Source: CAYYFX01 sp046330135 (GTDB lineage Bacteria > ARS69). From it: DNA of 64,000 nucleotides. Positions within the stretch are counted from its first letter, which is position 1; each line of letters starts with the position of its first letter. Shown here in pieces: positions 15,885 through 23,500 of this stretch. The stretch is from contig JAXLTI010000006.1 of NCBI GenBank assembly GCA_046330135.1, positions 62,001 to 126,000 of the forward strand, read 5' to 3'. The notes beneath the pieces are model-generated. The model made no database searches and was not told the origin of the DNA. It worked only from the letters and a program-made list of their open reading frames with translations. Position numbers and translations under genes: made by a program.

Positions 15885-16469
15885 CTAGCGATAGAGAGCC
15901 TTCATCCGACCCCAGGTCTCCGGCTCCACGGCGACCGGCAGCTGCAGGATCAACCGGCCGACCAGCGAGTACCCGGACCGGCACCTCACGCCCCAAACGA
16001 GCACCCAGTGGCCGTAGTCCCATTCGAGATGGCCGCTACTGCCCTCGAAACCGACGACTTGGATGTCTCCCTCGAAGGCGGTGAAGTCCCCATGGAAACC
16101 ATAGCCCGACGATGCATTGGTCCAACACCAGAGGTACAGAGAGTCGTCGGTGATCGGGCCCGTGTGGACGTCGGGATCCGTGTTGGAGGAGCTCACGAGG
16201 GTCTGATGGTTGAGGTCCCCCCCGGAGACGTCGCAGCGCAGGAATGGACCCGTCGTCGAGAAGCCGACGTTACTGAAATGGTCCACGATTTGACCGACAG
16301 GATCGCAGGCGTACCCGTGATAGGTCACAGCACAGAGGCTCGCGGCCCGGGCGGTCGCATGGTGGATCGCTGTCATAGCGCCGAGTGCGGCCGCGATTGC
16401 CAGCGCGCGACGAGCGCTCAACGTCGTGGTGGACCGACCGCGCCCTTCATGCGGACGGAATGGCGGCAT
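15885..16469 (-). CDS. secreted protein with C-terminal VEPxxWGxxKxxYR signature
   Basis: A 194-residue protein. The ATG at 16469 has AAGGAGG 8 nt upstream and gives a Sec signal (hydrophobic core ARRALAIAAALGAMTAI, cleavage near ATARAA). The mature domain is about 150 residues, rich in aromatic and Gly residues, with six cysteines suggestive of disulphides; no family recognised. The extreme C-terminus, PVAVEPETWGRMKALYR, closely matches that of the unrelated secreted protein at 38076 (PVAVEPNSWGSVKSQYR). Neither has a FlgD domain, so this tail may be an alternative sorting or anchoring signal (inference). An upstream in-frame start would add 67 residues before the signal and is rejected. Confidence 0.75.
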   Translation of the reverse strand: MPPFRPHEGRGRSTTTLSARRALAIAAALGAMTAIHHATARAASLCAVTYHGYACDPVGQIVDHFSNVGFSTTGPFLRCDVSGGDLNHQTLVSSSNTDPDVHTGPITDDSLYLWCWTNASSGYGFHGDFTAFEGDIQVVGFEGSSGHLEWDYGHWVLVWGVRCRSGYSLVGRLILQLPVAVEPETWGRMKALYR

Positions 16470-16832
16470 GATGCCATCCTCCTTCGCGCCGCCGCGGCTC
16501 GCGCGACCAGGGTAAGGATGAGCGCCCGAACCTGTGTGGGCGCCGGTACCCATGCTACCTCCGTGGGCAAGTCGGAGCCAAGGCCGGAGGGATAGGGGAC
16601 CGCTTCGGCGACACCGGGCGCTCGAGACTGGCCGACCCGGACCTCGGGCGTGAAGCAGGTCCGCGGCCACGTCACGGCTCGGCCGATCACATTCCCGCCT
16701 GCTCGTCCGGTGAGCTCCGGCATTCTCGGGATGTCATGGATTCGGGTCGCTTGGCGCAAAGGAGGGTAAGGGGCTCGCACGCCCAGCCCACGACCCGTGC
16801 CTCCGTTCGGTTCGGGAACGCACTCCCCGGCG
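16470..16832. other. gene-free region upstream of the secreted protein and FlgD remnant
   Basis: No supported gene on either strand. It should carry the promoter of the minus-strand gene at 16469, but no convincing -35/-10 pair was seen. Confidence 0.4.
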
Positions 16833-16940
16833 TGGGATGGAGCGGACGACGCCGGTGCGCACGTGCCGGCGGGCGTCTACTTCGTGCGGCTCGCGACCGG
16901 AGACACGTCCGAGACGGCGAGGGTGGTGCTGGTCCGTTGG
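16833..16940 (+). pseudogene. remnant of a FlgD-like Ig C-terminal domain
   Basis: One frame reads WDGADDAGAHVPAGVYFVRL then ATGDTSETARVVLVRW, which is the last ~36 residues of the FlgD-like domain that closes the secreted proteins at 12668, 23501 and 51359. There is no upstream domain, signal peptide or start, and the frame runs on past the usual terminal Arg without a stop. The parent gene has been deleted, possibly with the mobile element whose trace begins at 16975. Confidence 0.7.
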
Positions 16941-16974
16941 GGCCTGAGCAACCGCGCGATGTCGCCTCGTGATG

Positions 16975-17093
16975 TGGAGGCGGAGGAGAGTGCGGCAGGG
17001 ACTGGCGGAGGCGGGCGGAGCCTCGTCGGTCTCGGCGGAAGAAAGCCGGAGCCGCTTGGCAAGCGTGAACACGTACTGACGGCGGGGGACCAT
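16975..17093 (-). mobile_element. decayed, internally deleted IS91-like element fragment
   Basis: Read on the minus strand from 17093, the sequence encodes MVPRRQYVFTLAKRLRL, resembling the N-terminal 'VFTLPKRLR' motif of IS91-family (Y2) transposases, and then jumps into a 48-bp stretch (16975-17022) that recurs with three mismatches at 20715-20762. In the second copy that stretch follows transposase C-terminal-like sequence, so this copy looks like N-terminal and end sequences joined by internal deletion. Family call is from motif memory and needs alignment. Confidence 0.5.
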
Positions 17094-17598
17094 GGCAGAC
17101 AACAAGTACCGATTCCTGATGGAGATTCAATGGCGACCGAACGCCATCGATCGCTTCGAGGCGCTGGAGTTCGGCGAGGGCGACAAGTTCGACGCGCACC
17201 GGATCCGGAACCCGAACATCTCCACGATCTGGTTCACCGAGCTGAAGCCCGCGCTCCAGTCCGGAGCGATGGTCTTCTCGAAGAAATCGGACAAGGTCTC
17301 GGTCAACCTTCTTCATGCCCAGCAGACGAAGAAGGTGATTCCGCAGATCTCGCTTTCGGTGGTCCATCACCACGTGCGGACGTCGAACATCTACCGCGGC
17401 GAGGTTCTCGAGGACCAGTGGCTCATCCACGACCAGGGGTGGTTCATGGAGGTCACTGTCACCGATCTCACCTCGCGCCTTCCCACGTCCAATGGAGAGA
17501 TCGACGTGGTCACGGTGCAGGCGATCAAGACCGGGCACAAGTCCTGGGGAGGAGCCGGGGAGCCGGTGGGAGTCAACGGAGTGATCGCGGGCGCGTGA
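17092..17598 (+). CDS. hypothetical cytoplasmic protein
   Basis: A 168-residue protein that I do not recognise. No signal peptide or membrane segment. It is predicted-beta-rich, with the order MADNKYRFLMEIQW, a charged segment around 30-60, VVHHHVRTSNIYRGEVL near 100, and a Gly-rich C-terminus (GGAGEPVGVNGVIAGA). Codon-position composition is typical of its neighbours. The ATG at 17092 has a GGCGGGGGA ribosome site placed very close; Met10 is an alternative start. It begins on top of the decayed IS-like fragment, so its original promoter may have been replaced. Convergent with the NTF2-like gene at 17740 with a hairpin between. Confidence 0.65.
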   Translation: MADNKYRFLMEIQWRPNAIDRFEALEFGEGDKFDAHRIRNPNISTIWFTELKPALQSGAMVFSKKSDKVSVNLLHAQQTKKVIPQISLSVVHHHVRTSNIYRGEVLEDQWLIHDQGWFMEVTVTDLTSRLPTSNGEIDVVTVQAIKTGHKSWGGAGEPVGVNGVIAGA

Positions 17599-17677
17599 GG
17601 TGCGGGCAGGGCCGCTCGCGGGGGGTGGCGCTGCGGCACGATGAGCGAGGTGGCGTCACCCCGGCTCGCTGCGTGAG

Positions 17678-17712
17678 CGGGGAAGGGAGGTGTGCGTCCC
17701 CCTCCCTCCCCG
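17678..17712. terminator. hairpin between convergent genes
   Basis: CGGGGAAGGGAGG (17678-17690) pairs with CCTCCCTCCCCG (17701-17712) through a 12-bp stem with one bulged A and a 10-nt loop. It sits between stops at 17598 (+) and 17740 (-). Confidence 0.55.
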
Positions 17713-17739
17713 TCCACGGCAGAACTCGACCTGTCAGGG

Positions 17740-18237
17740 TCAGTTCATCTTCGGGGGCGGCTGGACGAACTGGTACGGGCGTGCGTCCTGCAGGACCCAG
17801 TCGGCCCCTCGCTTTGCCGCGAGGAGGGCGAGATGGATCTTCATCTGAGGAAGCGCGGCGCCGTCGGGGGCGACCGCTCCATCCACCGTCATCTCGCCGT
17901 CGCAAAGGACCATGGAGGGTCCCAGCGAGCGCGTGACGGTGAGCCCCATCAACTTCGCCGTCGAGCTCTTGAAGACCGTCGTCTGCTCTTCCGAAAGGAG
18001 AGCCTCGATCGCGGCCTTCCCGTGAGCCGTGCGGCCCATGGGGTTGATGAGCGTCGCATCGTCCGCCCAATGCGACACCATGCTCTTGACATCGTGCTGA
18101 TTCCAGGCCGCGAAGAACGCCTGGCCCATGGCGTTCACGCCCGCCTCGGGACCGGTGGACATCTTCTTCTCCGCGGGTGCGGCCATCGCGGTCGACGCGA
18201 GCAACGCGACCAGCACGACGTTGACGAGCCCTCTCAT
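17740..18237 (-). CDS. secreted SnoaL/NTF2-like (DUF4440-type) protein
   Basis: A 165-residue protein with a Sec signal (MRGLVNVVLVALLASTAMAAPA) and an NTF2-like fold of about 125 residues: AMGQAFFAAWNQHDVKSMVSHWADDATLINPMG is the typical first helices and strand of SgcJ/DUF4440 proteins. Function in the family ranges from ketosteroid-isomerase-like enzymes to ligand binding; no catalytic assignment is possible. ATG at 18237 follows AGGAGGAG on the minus strand; the longer upstream reading adds an Arg-rich non-signal stretch and is rejected. Stand-alone gene. Confidence 0.85.
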   Translation of the reverse strand: MRGLVNVVLVALLASTAMAAPAEKKMSTGPEAGVNAMGQAFFAAWNQHDVKSMVSHWADDATLINPMGRTAHGKAAIEALLSEEQTTVFKSSTAKLMGLTVTRSLGPSMVLCDGEMTVDGAVAPDGAALPQMKIHLALLAAKRGADWVLQDARPYQFVQPPPKMN

Positions 18238-18487
18238 GGATCTCCTCCTTGGGTTGTGTATCCGGCGCAACGCCAGGTTGCGAGTTCCTCGTGGAGGACC
18301 TATACACCGCATGCAGGGGCGAGGTTCACGCATTTCGCGCGGCAGGCGGCGAAGTGGTGAGCGTCGATGACGAGATCATGTTCCTGAGATCCACAGTCCC
18401 GCCGTCGCCTGCCGGGGGCATCCGATCTCAGATGGCTCGACGCCTTGGTGCCCCGCGCCCGTCTTGCCCAGGAGAGGTCCCGGAACG

Positions 18488-19000
18488 ATGCACGCACCCG
18501 AAGCGCTTCGCGACATCCACGACCGCGCTCACCACAGCCAGATCGGTCTGCTGCGACACTGCCGCGCGCTCACGGCGGTGGAGCTGAACCGCCAAGTTCC
18601 GGGCTTCGGGGACGGGACGGTGCGCCTCCAGTTCCGCCACGCGATCAGCGCCGAGGAGTATTGGCTCGGCGTGATTCGCGGGGACTTCCGGATCGACGAC
18701 GACGAGGCGGCCTATCCCACCGTCGAGGCGCTGGAGGCCTACCGCGCCCGCGTGTACGCGCTCACGGAGGAGTATCTGCGCGGTTGTCCCGTGGAGTCGC
18801 TGAACGCGGCCCGTCCGATGCGAACCTGGAGCGGCAAGGAGCCGGTGCTCGTGCCGGCGCACGTGATCCTGCGCACGGTCACCCACCTCTATCACCACCA
18901 AGGTCAGATCGCCGCGATGTGCCGGATCCTCGGAAAGCCGATTCCCGAAGGCCTGGACTTCCCCCTCGTGCCGACCCAGGAGCTCACGCGCGACGCCTGA
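18488..19000 (+). CDS. DinB-family metal-binding protein
   Basis: A 170-residue four-helix DinB/YfiT-type protein. The three metal ligands are in place: His51 (FRHAISAEEYW), His133 and His137 (THLYHHQGQ). The family includes thiol transferases that use bacillithiol or mycothiol and damage-inducible proteins of unknown activity, usually with Zn or Ni. Start taken at ATG 18488 (ribosome site GGAGAGG); a GTG/ATG 24 nt earlier is possible but adds no structure. Length is normal. It faces the amidohydrolase gene at 19077 tail to tail. Confidence 0.88.
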   Translation: MHAPEALRDIHDRAHHSQIGLLRHCRALTAVELNRQVPGFGDGTVRLQFRHAISAEEYWLGVIRGDFRIDDDEAAYPTVEALEAYRARVYALTEEYLRGCPVESLNAARPMRTWSGKEPVLVPAHVILRTVTHLYHHQGQIAAMCRILGKPIPEGLDFPLVPTQELTRDA

Positions 19001-19076
19001 GCCTCGTCGTGAGGCAGAACGCGAGCAGCGCGATGCGCATGGCTGCGCGCGGCCTCGGCGCTCGCCAGGAGCTTGC

Positions 19077-20402
19077 CTACGGCCGGCCGACGTACACGGT
19101 CCCGAGCTTCATGACGAAGCGCACGCGGTCGAGCGCGTGGATGTCGCGATCGGGCTCGCCATCGACCGCCACGATGTCGGCGTAGGCTCCGGGCTTGATG
19201 ACGCCGATCCGCCCTTCCCACCCGATCAGCTTCGCGGCGTTCACGGTCGCGGCCTGCAGCGCCTGAACGGGCGTCATGCCCTCTTCCACGTACGCGATGA
19301 GCACGCGCCGCGACGCTTCGCCCTGCGGCAGGCCGGTCGCGTAGTACTGGTCTGAGCCGGCGACGATCGTGACGCCGGCCTTGATCGCGCGCTGGAGGCG
19401 GTCGCGCCACCCACGCACGAAGCCCTCCACTTGCTCCGCCGCCGGATGACCGCGCGTGGCGGGCAGCTTCTCGAGCAGGCTCTCGAGCAGCACGCTGTCC
19501 ACGTCCGTCGGGACCAGAGCCACGCCGCGGTCGTGCATCAGAGTGAGCGTCGAGTCGTCCACCTGGTAGGCGTGCTCGATCGAGCTCACGCCCGCCTGCA
19601 CCGCGCGCCAGACGGCGTCGTTGTCGGTGGCGTGCGCCGCGACCCGCACGTGCTGGTTCCTCGCCTCCTCGACGATCGCGCTCAGCTCCGCGAGCGAGAG
19701 CCCGCCGCGGTTCGGGGCGCTGTTCGAGTAGACCTTGATGAGATCGGCGCCGTAGTTGACGTTCTCCCGCACGGCCATGGCCGCGTCCACCGGCCCGCGG
19801 ACGACGCGGTACTCCTCGTCGGTGATGTGCTGGTGTCCTTTGAGCAAGTCAGCGAACTGCCCACCCTCGGCGGCCAGGCCAGGACCGGTGACGAACATCC
19901 GCGGGCCGTCGACGCTGCCGTCCGCGATGGCCTTCCGCAGGGCCACGTCGCCGTACTGCCCGGAGTTCCCCACGTCGCGCACGCTGGTGATGCCGGCGGC
20001 GAGGTACGTCCGCGCCCGCGCGGCCCCGTGCAGCGCCCGCAGGGGCGTGCCCTCGTAGACGTTGGGCTTGAGGCCGTCGGCGTCGCCGTCGGCGGCGGGG
20101 TCCTGCAGGTAGAGCAGGTGCGTGTGCGCGTCGATCAGCCCGGGGATCACCGTATACCGACGCAGGTCGATCTCGCGCGCGGCGGGTGGCACCGGAAGGT
20201 GCTCGCCGACGGCTTCGACCTTCCCGTTCCGGATGAGGATGTCGCGGTTCGGCAGGGCCGCGCCTTGCTCGCTGTCGAACAGCCTTCCCGCGTGGATCAC
20301 GGTCGTGGAAGTGTCCGGTGGCGTCTGGGCGGCGACGGGGCCCGCGACGAAAGACGCCGCGACGAGGCTGCACAGGGTCGCGCGGCAGAGGCCCGGTACC
20401 AT
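19077..20402 (-). CDS. secreted metal-dependent amidohydrolase
   Basis: A 441-residue amidohydrolase-superfamily protein exported by a Sec signal (MVPGLCRATLCSLVAASFVAGPVAAQ). The metal and catalytic motifs are complete: DAHTHL near residue 93-98, LIKVYS (bridging Lys), AAHATD, SIEHAY and AGSDQ. Overall it resembles the imidazolonepropionase-like or Xaa-Pro dipeptidase-like subgroup of periplasmic amidohydrolases, which hydrolyse peptides or cyclic amides; the substrate cannot be inferred. Normal length for the group. ATG start at 20402, single gene. Confidence 0.9.
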   Translation of the reverse strand: MVPGLCRATLCSLVAASFVAGPVAAQTPPDTSTTVIHAGRLFDSEQGAALPNRDILIRNGKVEAVGEHLPVPPAAREIDLRRYTVIPGLIDAHTHLLYLQDPAADGDADGLKPNVYEGTPLRALHGAARARTYLAAGITSVRDVGNSGQYGDVALRKAIADGSVDGPRMFVTGPGLAAEGGQFADLLKGHQHITDEEYRVVRGPVDAAMAVRENVNYGADLIKVYSNSAPNRGGLSLAELSAIVEEARNQHVRVAAHATDNDAVWRAVQAGVSSIEHAYQVDDSTLTLMHDRGVALVPTDVDSVLLESLLEKLPATRGHPAAEQVEGFVRGWRDRLQRAIKAGVTIVAGSDQYYATGLPQGEASRRVLIAYVEEGMTPVQALQAATVNAAKLIGWEGRIGVIKPGAYADIVAVDGEPDRDIHALDRVRFVMKLGTVYVGRP

Positions 20403-20714
20403 GGGGGTCCTCAGGGTTCGAGGCGAGGCGGGTCGGCCGGCGGCGCGGCGAGCCGGGTCGAGGTCAGCTCGAGTCCCTCGACCGCGGGCCGCAACGGAAA
20501 GGCGTGCACGGGAGCCTCCTGAGAAACGGGATGGATAGGAAGCTGCGTGCGTGGAGCGGGTATGTTAGCCACCGTGGGGCGAGGGCCGCGAGCCCTTTCT
20601 CGCCGCGCAGGACGGGAGGGTAGGAAACCGCCGGACCGACGCCTCGAGGTGCCGGTAGTGGTAACCACGGTCGACGGTCAGAGCGGCGGTGGGCCTACCC
20701 CGACGCCGGCGGGG
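20403..20714. other. gene-free region
   Basis: No supported gene. A TAACAT hexamer on the minus strand (20562-20567) is a possible -10 for the amidohydrolase. The region borders the second IS-like fragment and may be partly element-derived, but I see no further transposase motif. Confidence 0.4.
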
Positions 20715-20866
20715 TGGAGGCGGGGGAGAGTGCGTCAGGGAATGGCGGAGGCGGGCGGAGCCCGTTGCGCCCTGGGACGCGCTCGGGGATCGAGCCCTTT
20801 CTCGCGCAGGCGTCGCAGGGTGGCGTCGATGACGGCGGGGTCCAGGGTGAAAGCGAGGATCGACAC
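20715..20866 (-). mobile_element. decayed IS91-like transposase C-terminal fragment plus shared end repeat
   Basis: On the minus strand, directly after an in-frame TAG (20867-20869), the codons read VSILAFTLDPAVIDATLRRL then REKGLDPRARP and end at TGA (20735-20737). The pattern 'fltDPaVIdaiLrHLrekg' is like the C-terminus of IS91-family transposases. The last 48 bp (20715-20762) match 16975-17022 with three mismatches. This copy therefore keeps the C-terminus while the copy at 16975 keeps the N-terminus. No intact element is present. Confidence 0.5.
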
Positions 20867-21041
20867 CTACTTGGGCACGGGGCTCACGATCCGTGCCGAT
20901 CCTCCCATGCGGGATCCCTCCGCTTGACGTCACCCCGTCGCGCCTCCTACTCTCGTTCGCTTCATACGCCCAGAACTGAAACCGTCGAAAGCCGGCTTGG
21001 CTCCCGCCGCACGCCGATCCCGGCATCCGCAGAGGTCCGCT

Positions 21042-22874
21042 TTGATCGAATCCATCCGCAACGTCGCGATCGTGGCCCACGTGGACCACGGCAAGACGAC
21101 GCTCGTGGACCGCCTGCTCCAGCAGTCCGGCGCGCTGGGGGACCGCCCGCCCACGGCGGATCGCCTCATGGACTCGAACGACCTGGAACGGGAGCGCGGC
21201 ATCACCATCCTCGCGAAGAACACGTCGATCCGTTGGAAGGGACTCACGATCAACATCGTGGACACGCCCGGCCACGCGGATTTCGGCGGCGAGGTCGAGC
21301 GGATCCTCTCGATGGTGGACTCGGTGCTGCTGCTCGTGGACGCGGTGGACGGCCCCATGCCGCAGACGCGCTTCGTCACCCAGAAAGCCTTCGCGCACGG
21401 ACTGCGCCCGATCGTCGTCGTGAACAAGGTGGACCGCGACGGCGCGCGCGCGCACTGGACCGTGGATCAGACGTTCGACCTCTTCCATCGCCTCGGCGCC
21501 ACCGACGAGCAGCTGGACTTCCCCATCATCTTCACGTCCGCGCTCGAAGGCTGGGCCTCGCTCGACGCCGAGGTCCGCGGCACGGACATGACGCCTCTCT
21601 TCGAGACGATCCGCGCCTTCGTGCCGCCGCCGCCCGTGGACCTGGAAGGGCCGCTGCAGCTCCAGGTCTCGGCGCTGGACTGGAACAGCTACGTCGGCGC
21701 GATCGGGATCGGGCGGATCACGCGCGGAGTGCTGCGGCGCAACCGGCCGGTGGTCGTCGTGGATCGGGACGGGAAAGTGCGCCAGGAGAAGATCCTCCAG
21801 GTCTTCGGCTTCGAGGCGCTCTCCCGGGTGGAGCGCGAGGAGGCGAACGCCGGGGACATCGTGGCCTTCACCGGCATCGAGCTGCCGCGCATCTCGGACA
21901 CGGTCTGCGATCCCGATCATCCGGATCCTCTACCGCCGCTCGCCGTGGACGAGCCCACGATCCGGATGACGTTCGAGGTGAACACGTCGCCGTTCGCGGG
22001 CCGGGACGGCAAGTACCTCACGAGCCGCCAGATCCGCGAGCGCCTCGCCGAGGAGACGATCCACAACGTCGCGTTGCGGGTGGAGGAGACGGGGGACTCG
22101 GACAAGTTCCTCGTGTCGGGGCGCGGCGAGCTGCACCTCTCCATCTTGCTCGAGAACCTGCGTCGCGAGGGCTACGAGATGGCGGTCTCGCGGCCGCGCG
22201 TGATCCGCCGCGAGATCGACGGGCGCACCTGCGAGCCGTACGAGGACCTCACGGTGGACGTGGAGGAGCGGCACCAGGGTGCGGTGCTGGAGGCGCTGGG
22301 CGCGCGCGCGGGGACCTTGAAGGGCATTCATCCGGACGGGCGCGGCCGCGTGCGGCTGGACTGGACCATCCCCACGCGCGGGCTCATCGGCTTCCAGACC
22401 ACGTTCCGCACGCTCACGAACGGCACCGGCCTCATGTACCACGTGTTCGAGAAGTACGCGCCGGCGAAGCCCGAGCGCATCGGGCGGCGCTCGGACGGCG
22501 TGATGGTGTCCATGGCCACGGGCAAGGCGCTCGGGTACGCGCTGGACAAGCTGCAGGAGCGCGGGCGGCTCTTCGTCTCGCCGGGCGACGAGGTCTACGA
22601 AGGGCAGATCGTGGGCATTCACGCGAAGGACGACGATCTCGTGGTCAATCCCCTGAAGGGGAAGAAGCTCACGAACATGCGCGCGGCGGGCAAGGACGAC
22701 AGCATCCTCCTCACGCCGCCCATCCGCTTCAGCCTGGAGGAAGCGCTCGAGTTTCTCGACGACGACGAGCTCGTGGAGATCACGCCGGGCGCCATCCGCC
22801 TGCGCAAGCGCTACCTCAAGGACAACGAGCGCGCGCTCGCCGCGAAGCGGGCCGCGGACGTCGCCGCCGCGTGA
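21042..22874 (+). CDS. typA: ribosome-associated translational GTPase TypA/BipA
   Basis: A 610-residue EF-G-like GTPase. The G-motifs are intact: AHVDHGKTT at 12-20, RGITI switch I, DTPGHADF and NKVD. Domain II, the EF-G III/V-like domains and the BipA-specific C-terminal domain follow, with the conserved GRGELHL and NMRAAGKDD motifs. TypA acts on the 70S ribosome in stress, low-temperature growth and subunit assembly. The TTG at 21042 is chosen because the protein there begins LIESIRNVAIVAHVDHGKTT, as homologues do; no ATG is available, and an upstream TTG adds 15 non-conserved residues. Length agrees with the family. Confidence 0.95.
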   Translation: MIESIRNVAIVAHVDHGKTTLVDRLLQQSGALGDRPPTADRLMDSNDLERERGITILAKNTSIRWKGLTINIVDTPGHADFGGEVERILSMVDSVLLLVDAVDGPMPQTRFVTQKAFAHGLRPIVVVNKVDRDGARAHWTVDQTFDLFHRLGATDEQLDFPIIFTSALEGWASLDAEVRGTDMTPLFETIRAFVPPPPVDLEGPLQLQVSALDWNSYVGAIGIGRITRGVLRRNRPVVVVDRDGKVRQEKILQVFGFEALSRVEREEANAGDIVAFTGIELPRISDTVCDPDHPDPLPPLAVDEPTIRMTFEVNTSPFAGRDGKYLTSRQIRERLAEETIHNVALRVEETGDSDKFLVSGRGELHLSILLENLRREGYEMAVSRPRVIRREIDGRTCEPYEDLTVDVEERHQGAVLEALGARAGTLKGIHPDGRGRVRLDWTIPTRGLIGFQTTFRTLTNGTGLMYHVFEKYAPAKPERIGRRSDGVMVSMATGKALGYALDKLQERGRLFVSPGDEVYEGQIVGIHAKDDDLVVNPLKGKKLTNMRAAGKDDSILLTPPIRFSLEEALEFLDDDELVEITPGAIRLRKRYLKDNERALAAKRAADVAAA

Positions 22875-22902
22875 TCGAGGCGCCGACCGGGCCGATTCCT
22901 GC

Positions 22903-22908
22903 TATCTT
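22903..22908 (+). promoter_or_regulatory. TATCTT -10-like hexamer
   Basis: GCTATCTTCG lies 25 nt before the TTG at 22933, consistent with a short leader; no -35 was found. It is the same hexamer as at 1180, 47082 and 59435. Confidence 0.35.
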
Positions 22909-22932
22909 CGCACCCTTCCCGGGGGCGCTTCC

Positions 22933-23475
22933 TTGTTGACGTTGCATCTCTACGACTCCAAGGACAACTCCATGCGGCGGATGGGTTACGCTGCCGAGTA
23001 CTGCGCGGACTACAGCGTCCGCCAGGGACGCTGCCTCAGCGATCGACCCGACACGATCCATGCGGCCGTCACGTCGCTCGCCGACGTGCAGACGCAGATC
23101 GAAGCGGTCGGGAAGCGCGTGCTCACGATCGACATGATGTGGATCCACACGCACGGAGCGCCGGGCTACGTGCACCTTCCGGGCGGGGGCATCACGGAGT
23201 CGAACGTCGGAACGCTCCGGCCCGCGTGCTCGACCTACCTCGCGATGCCCGCCACGATCATCTTCGCCGGCTGCAACGTCGGCGAAGGGGGCCCCGGCGA
23301 GAGGTTCCTGAAGGCCGCCGGTGCGGCCATGCTGGGTCACGGCGGCGGTCACATCGTGAGCAGCGACTCCGTGACCTTCTCGGTTCCGCTCCTGGGCCAG
23401 CGCCGGCCGATCTGGAGCTCGATCGTCGAGGCCTCGGTGGCGCCGGGCGGCGCCGTGACGGTCGTGACGCGCTGA
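22933..23475 (+). CDS. stand-alone caspase-fold-like protein resembling the DUF4347 domain
   Basis: A 180-residue protein with no obvious signal peptide. The motif IHTHGAPGYVHL (His74 after a hydrophobic strand) and TIIFAGCNVGEGGPGERFL (Cys114 after a second strand) match the His-Cys dyad arrangement of caspase-like folds and closely resemble the DUF4347 module found at the start of giant adhesins (SHGxxGxLxLG ... GCNVAxGxxG). Here the module is alone, not fused. Peptidase activity is an inference; the family is biochemically poorly known. The start is uncertain: TTG 22933 with GGGGGCG upstream, or Met14. It sits between typA and a convergent FG-GAP gene. Confidence 0.6.
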   Translation: MLTLHLYDSKDNSMRRMGYAAEYCADYSVRQGRCLSDRPDTIHAAVTSLADVQTQIEAVGKRVLTIDMMWIHTHGAPGYVHLPGGGITESNVGTLRPACSTYLAMPATIIFAGCNVGEGGPGERFLKAAGAAMLGHGGGHIVSSDSVTFSVPLLGQRRPIWSSIVEASVAPGGAVTVVTR

Positions 23476-23500
23476 GGCCGGTCGTCGTCGGCACGCAGAG

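Noticed and set aside
20411..20668. Short minus-strand frame upstream of the amidohydrolase
   Set aside because: No ribosome site, low-complexity composition, and it lies across the expected promoter region.
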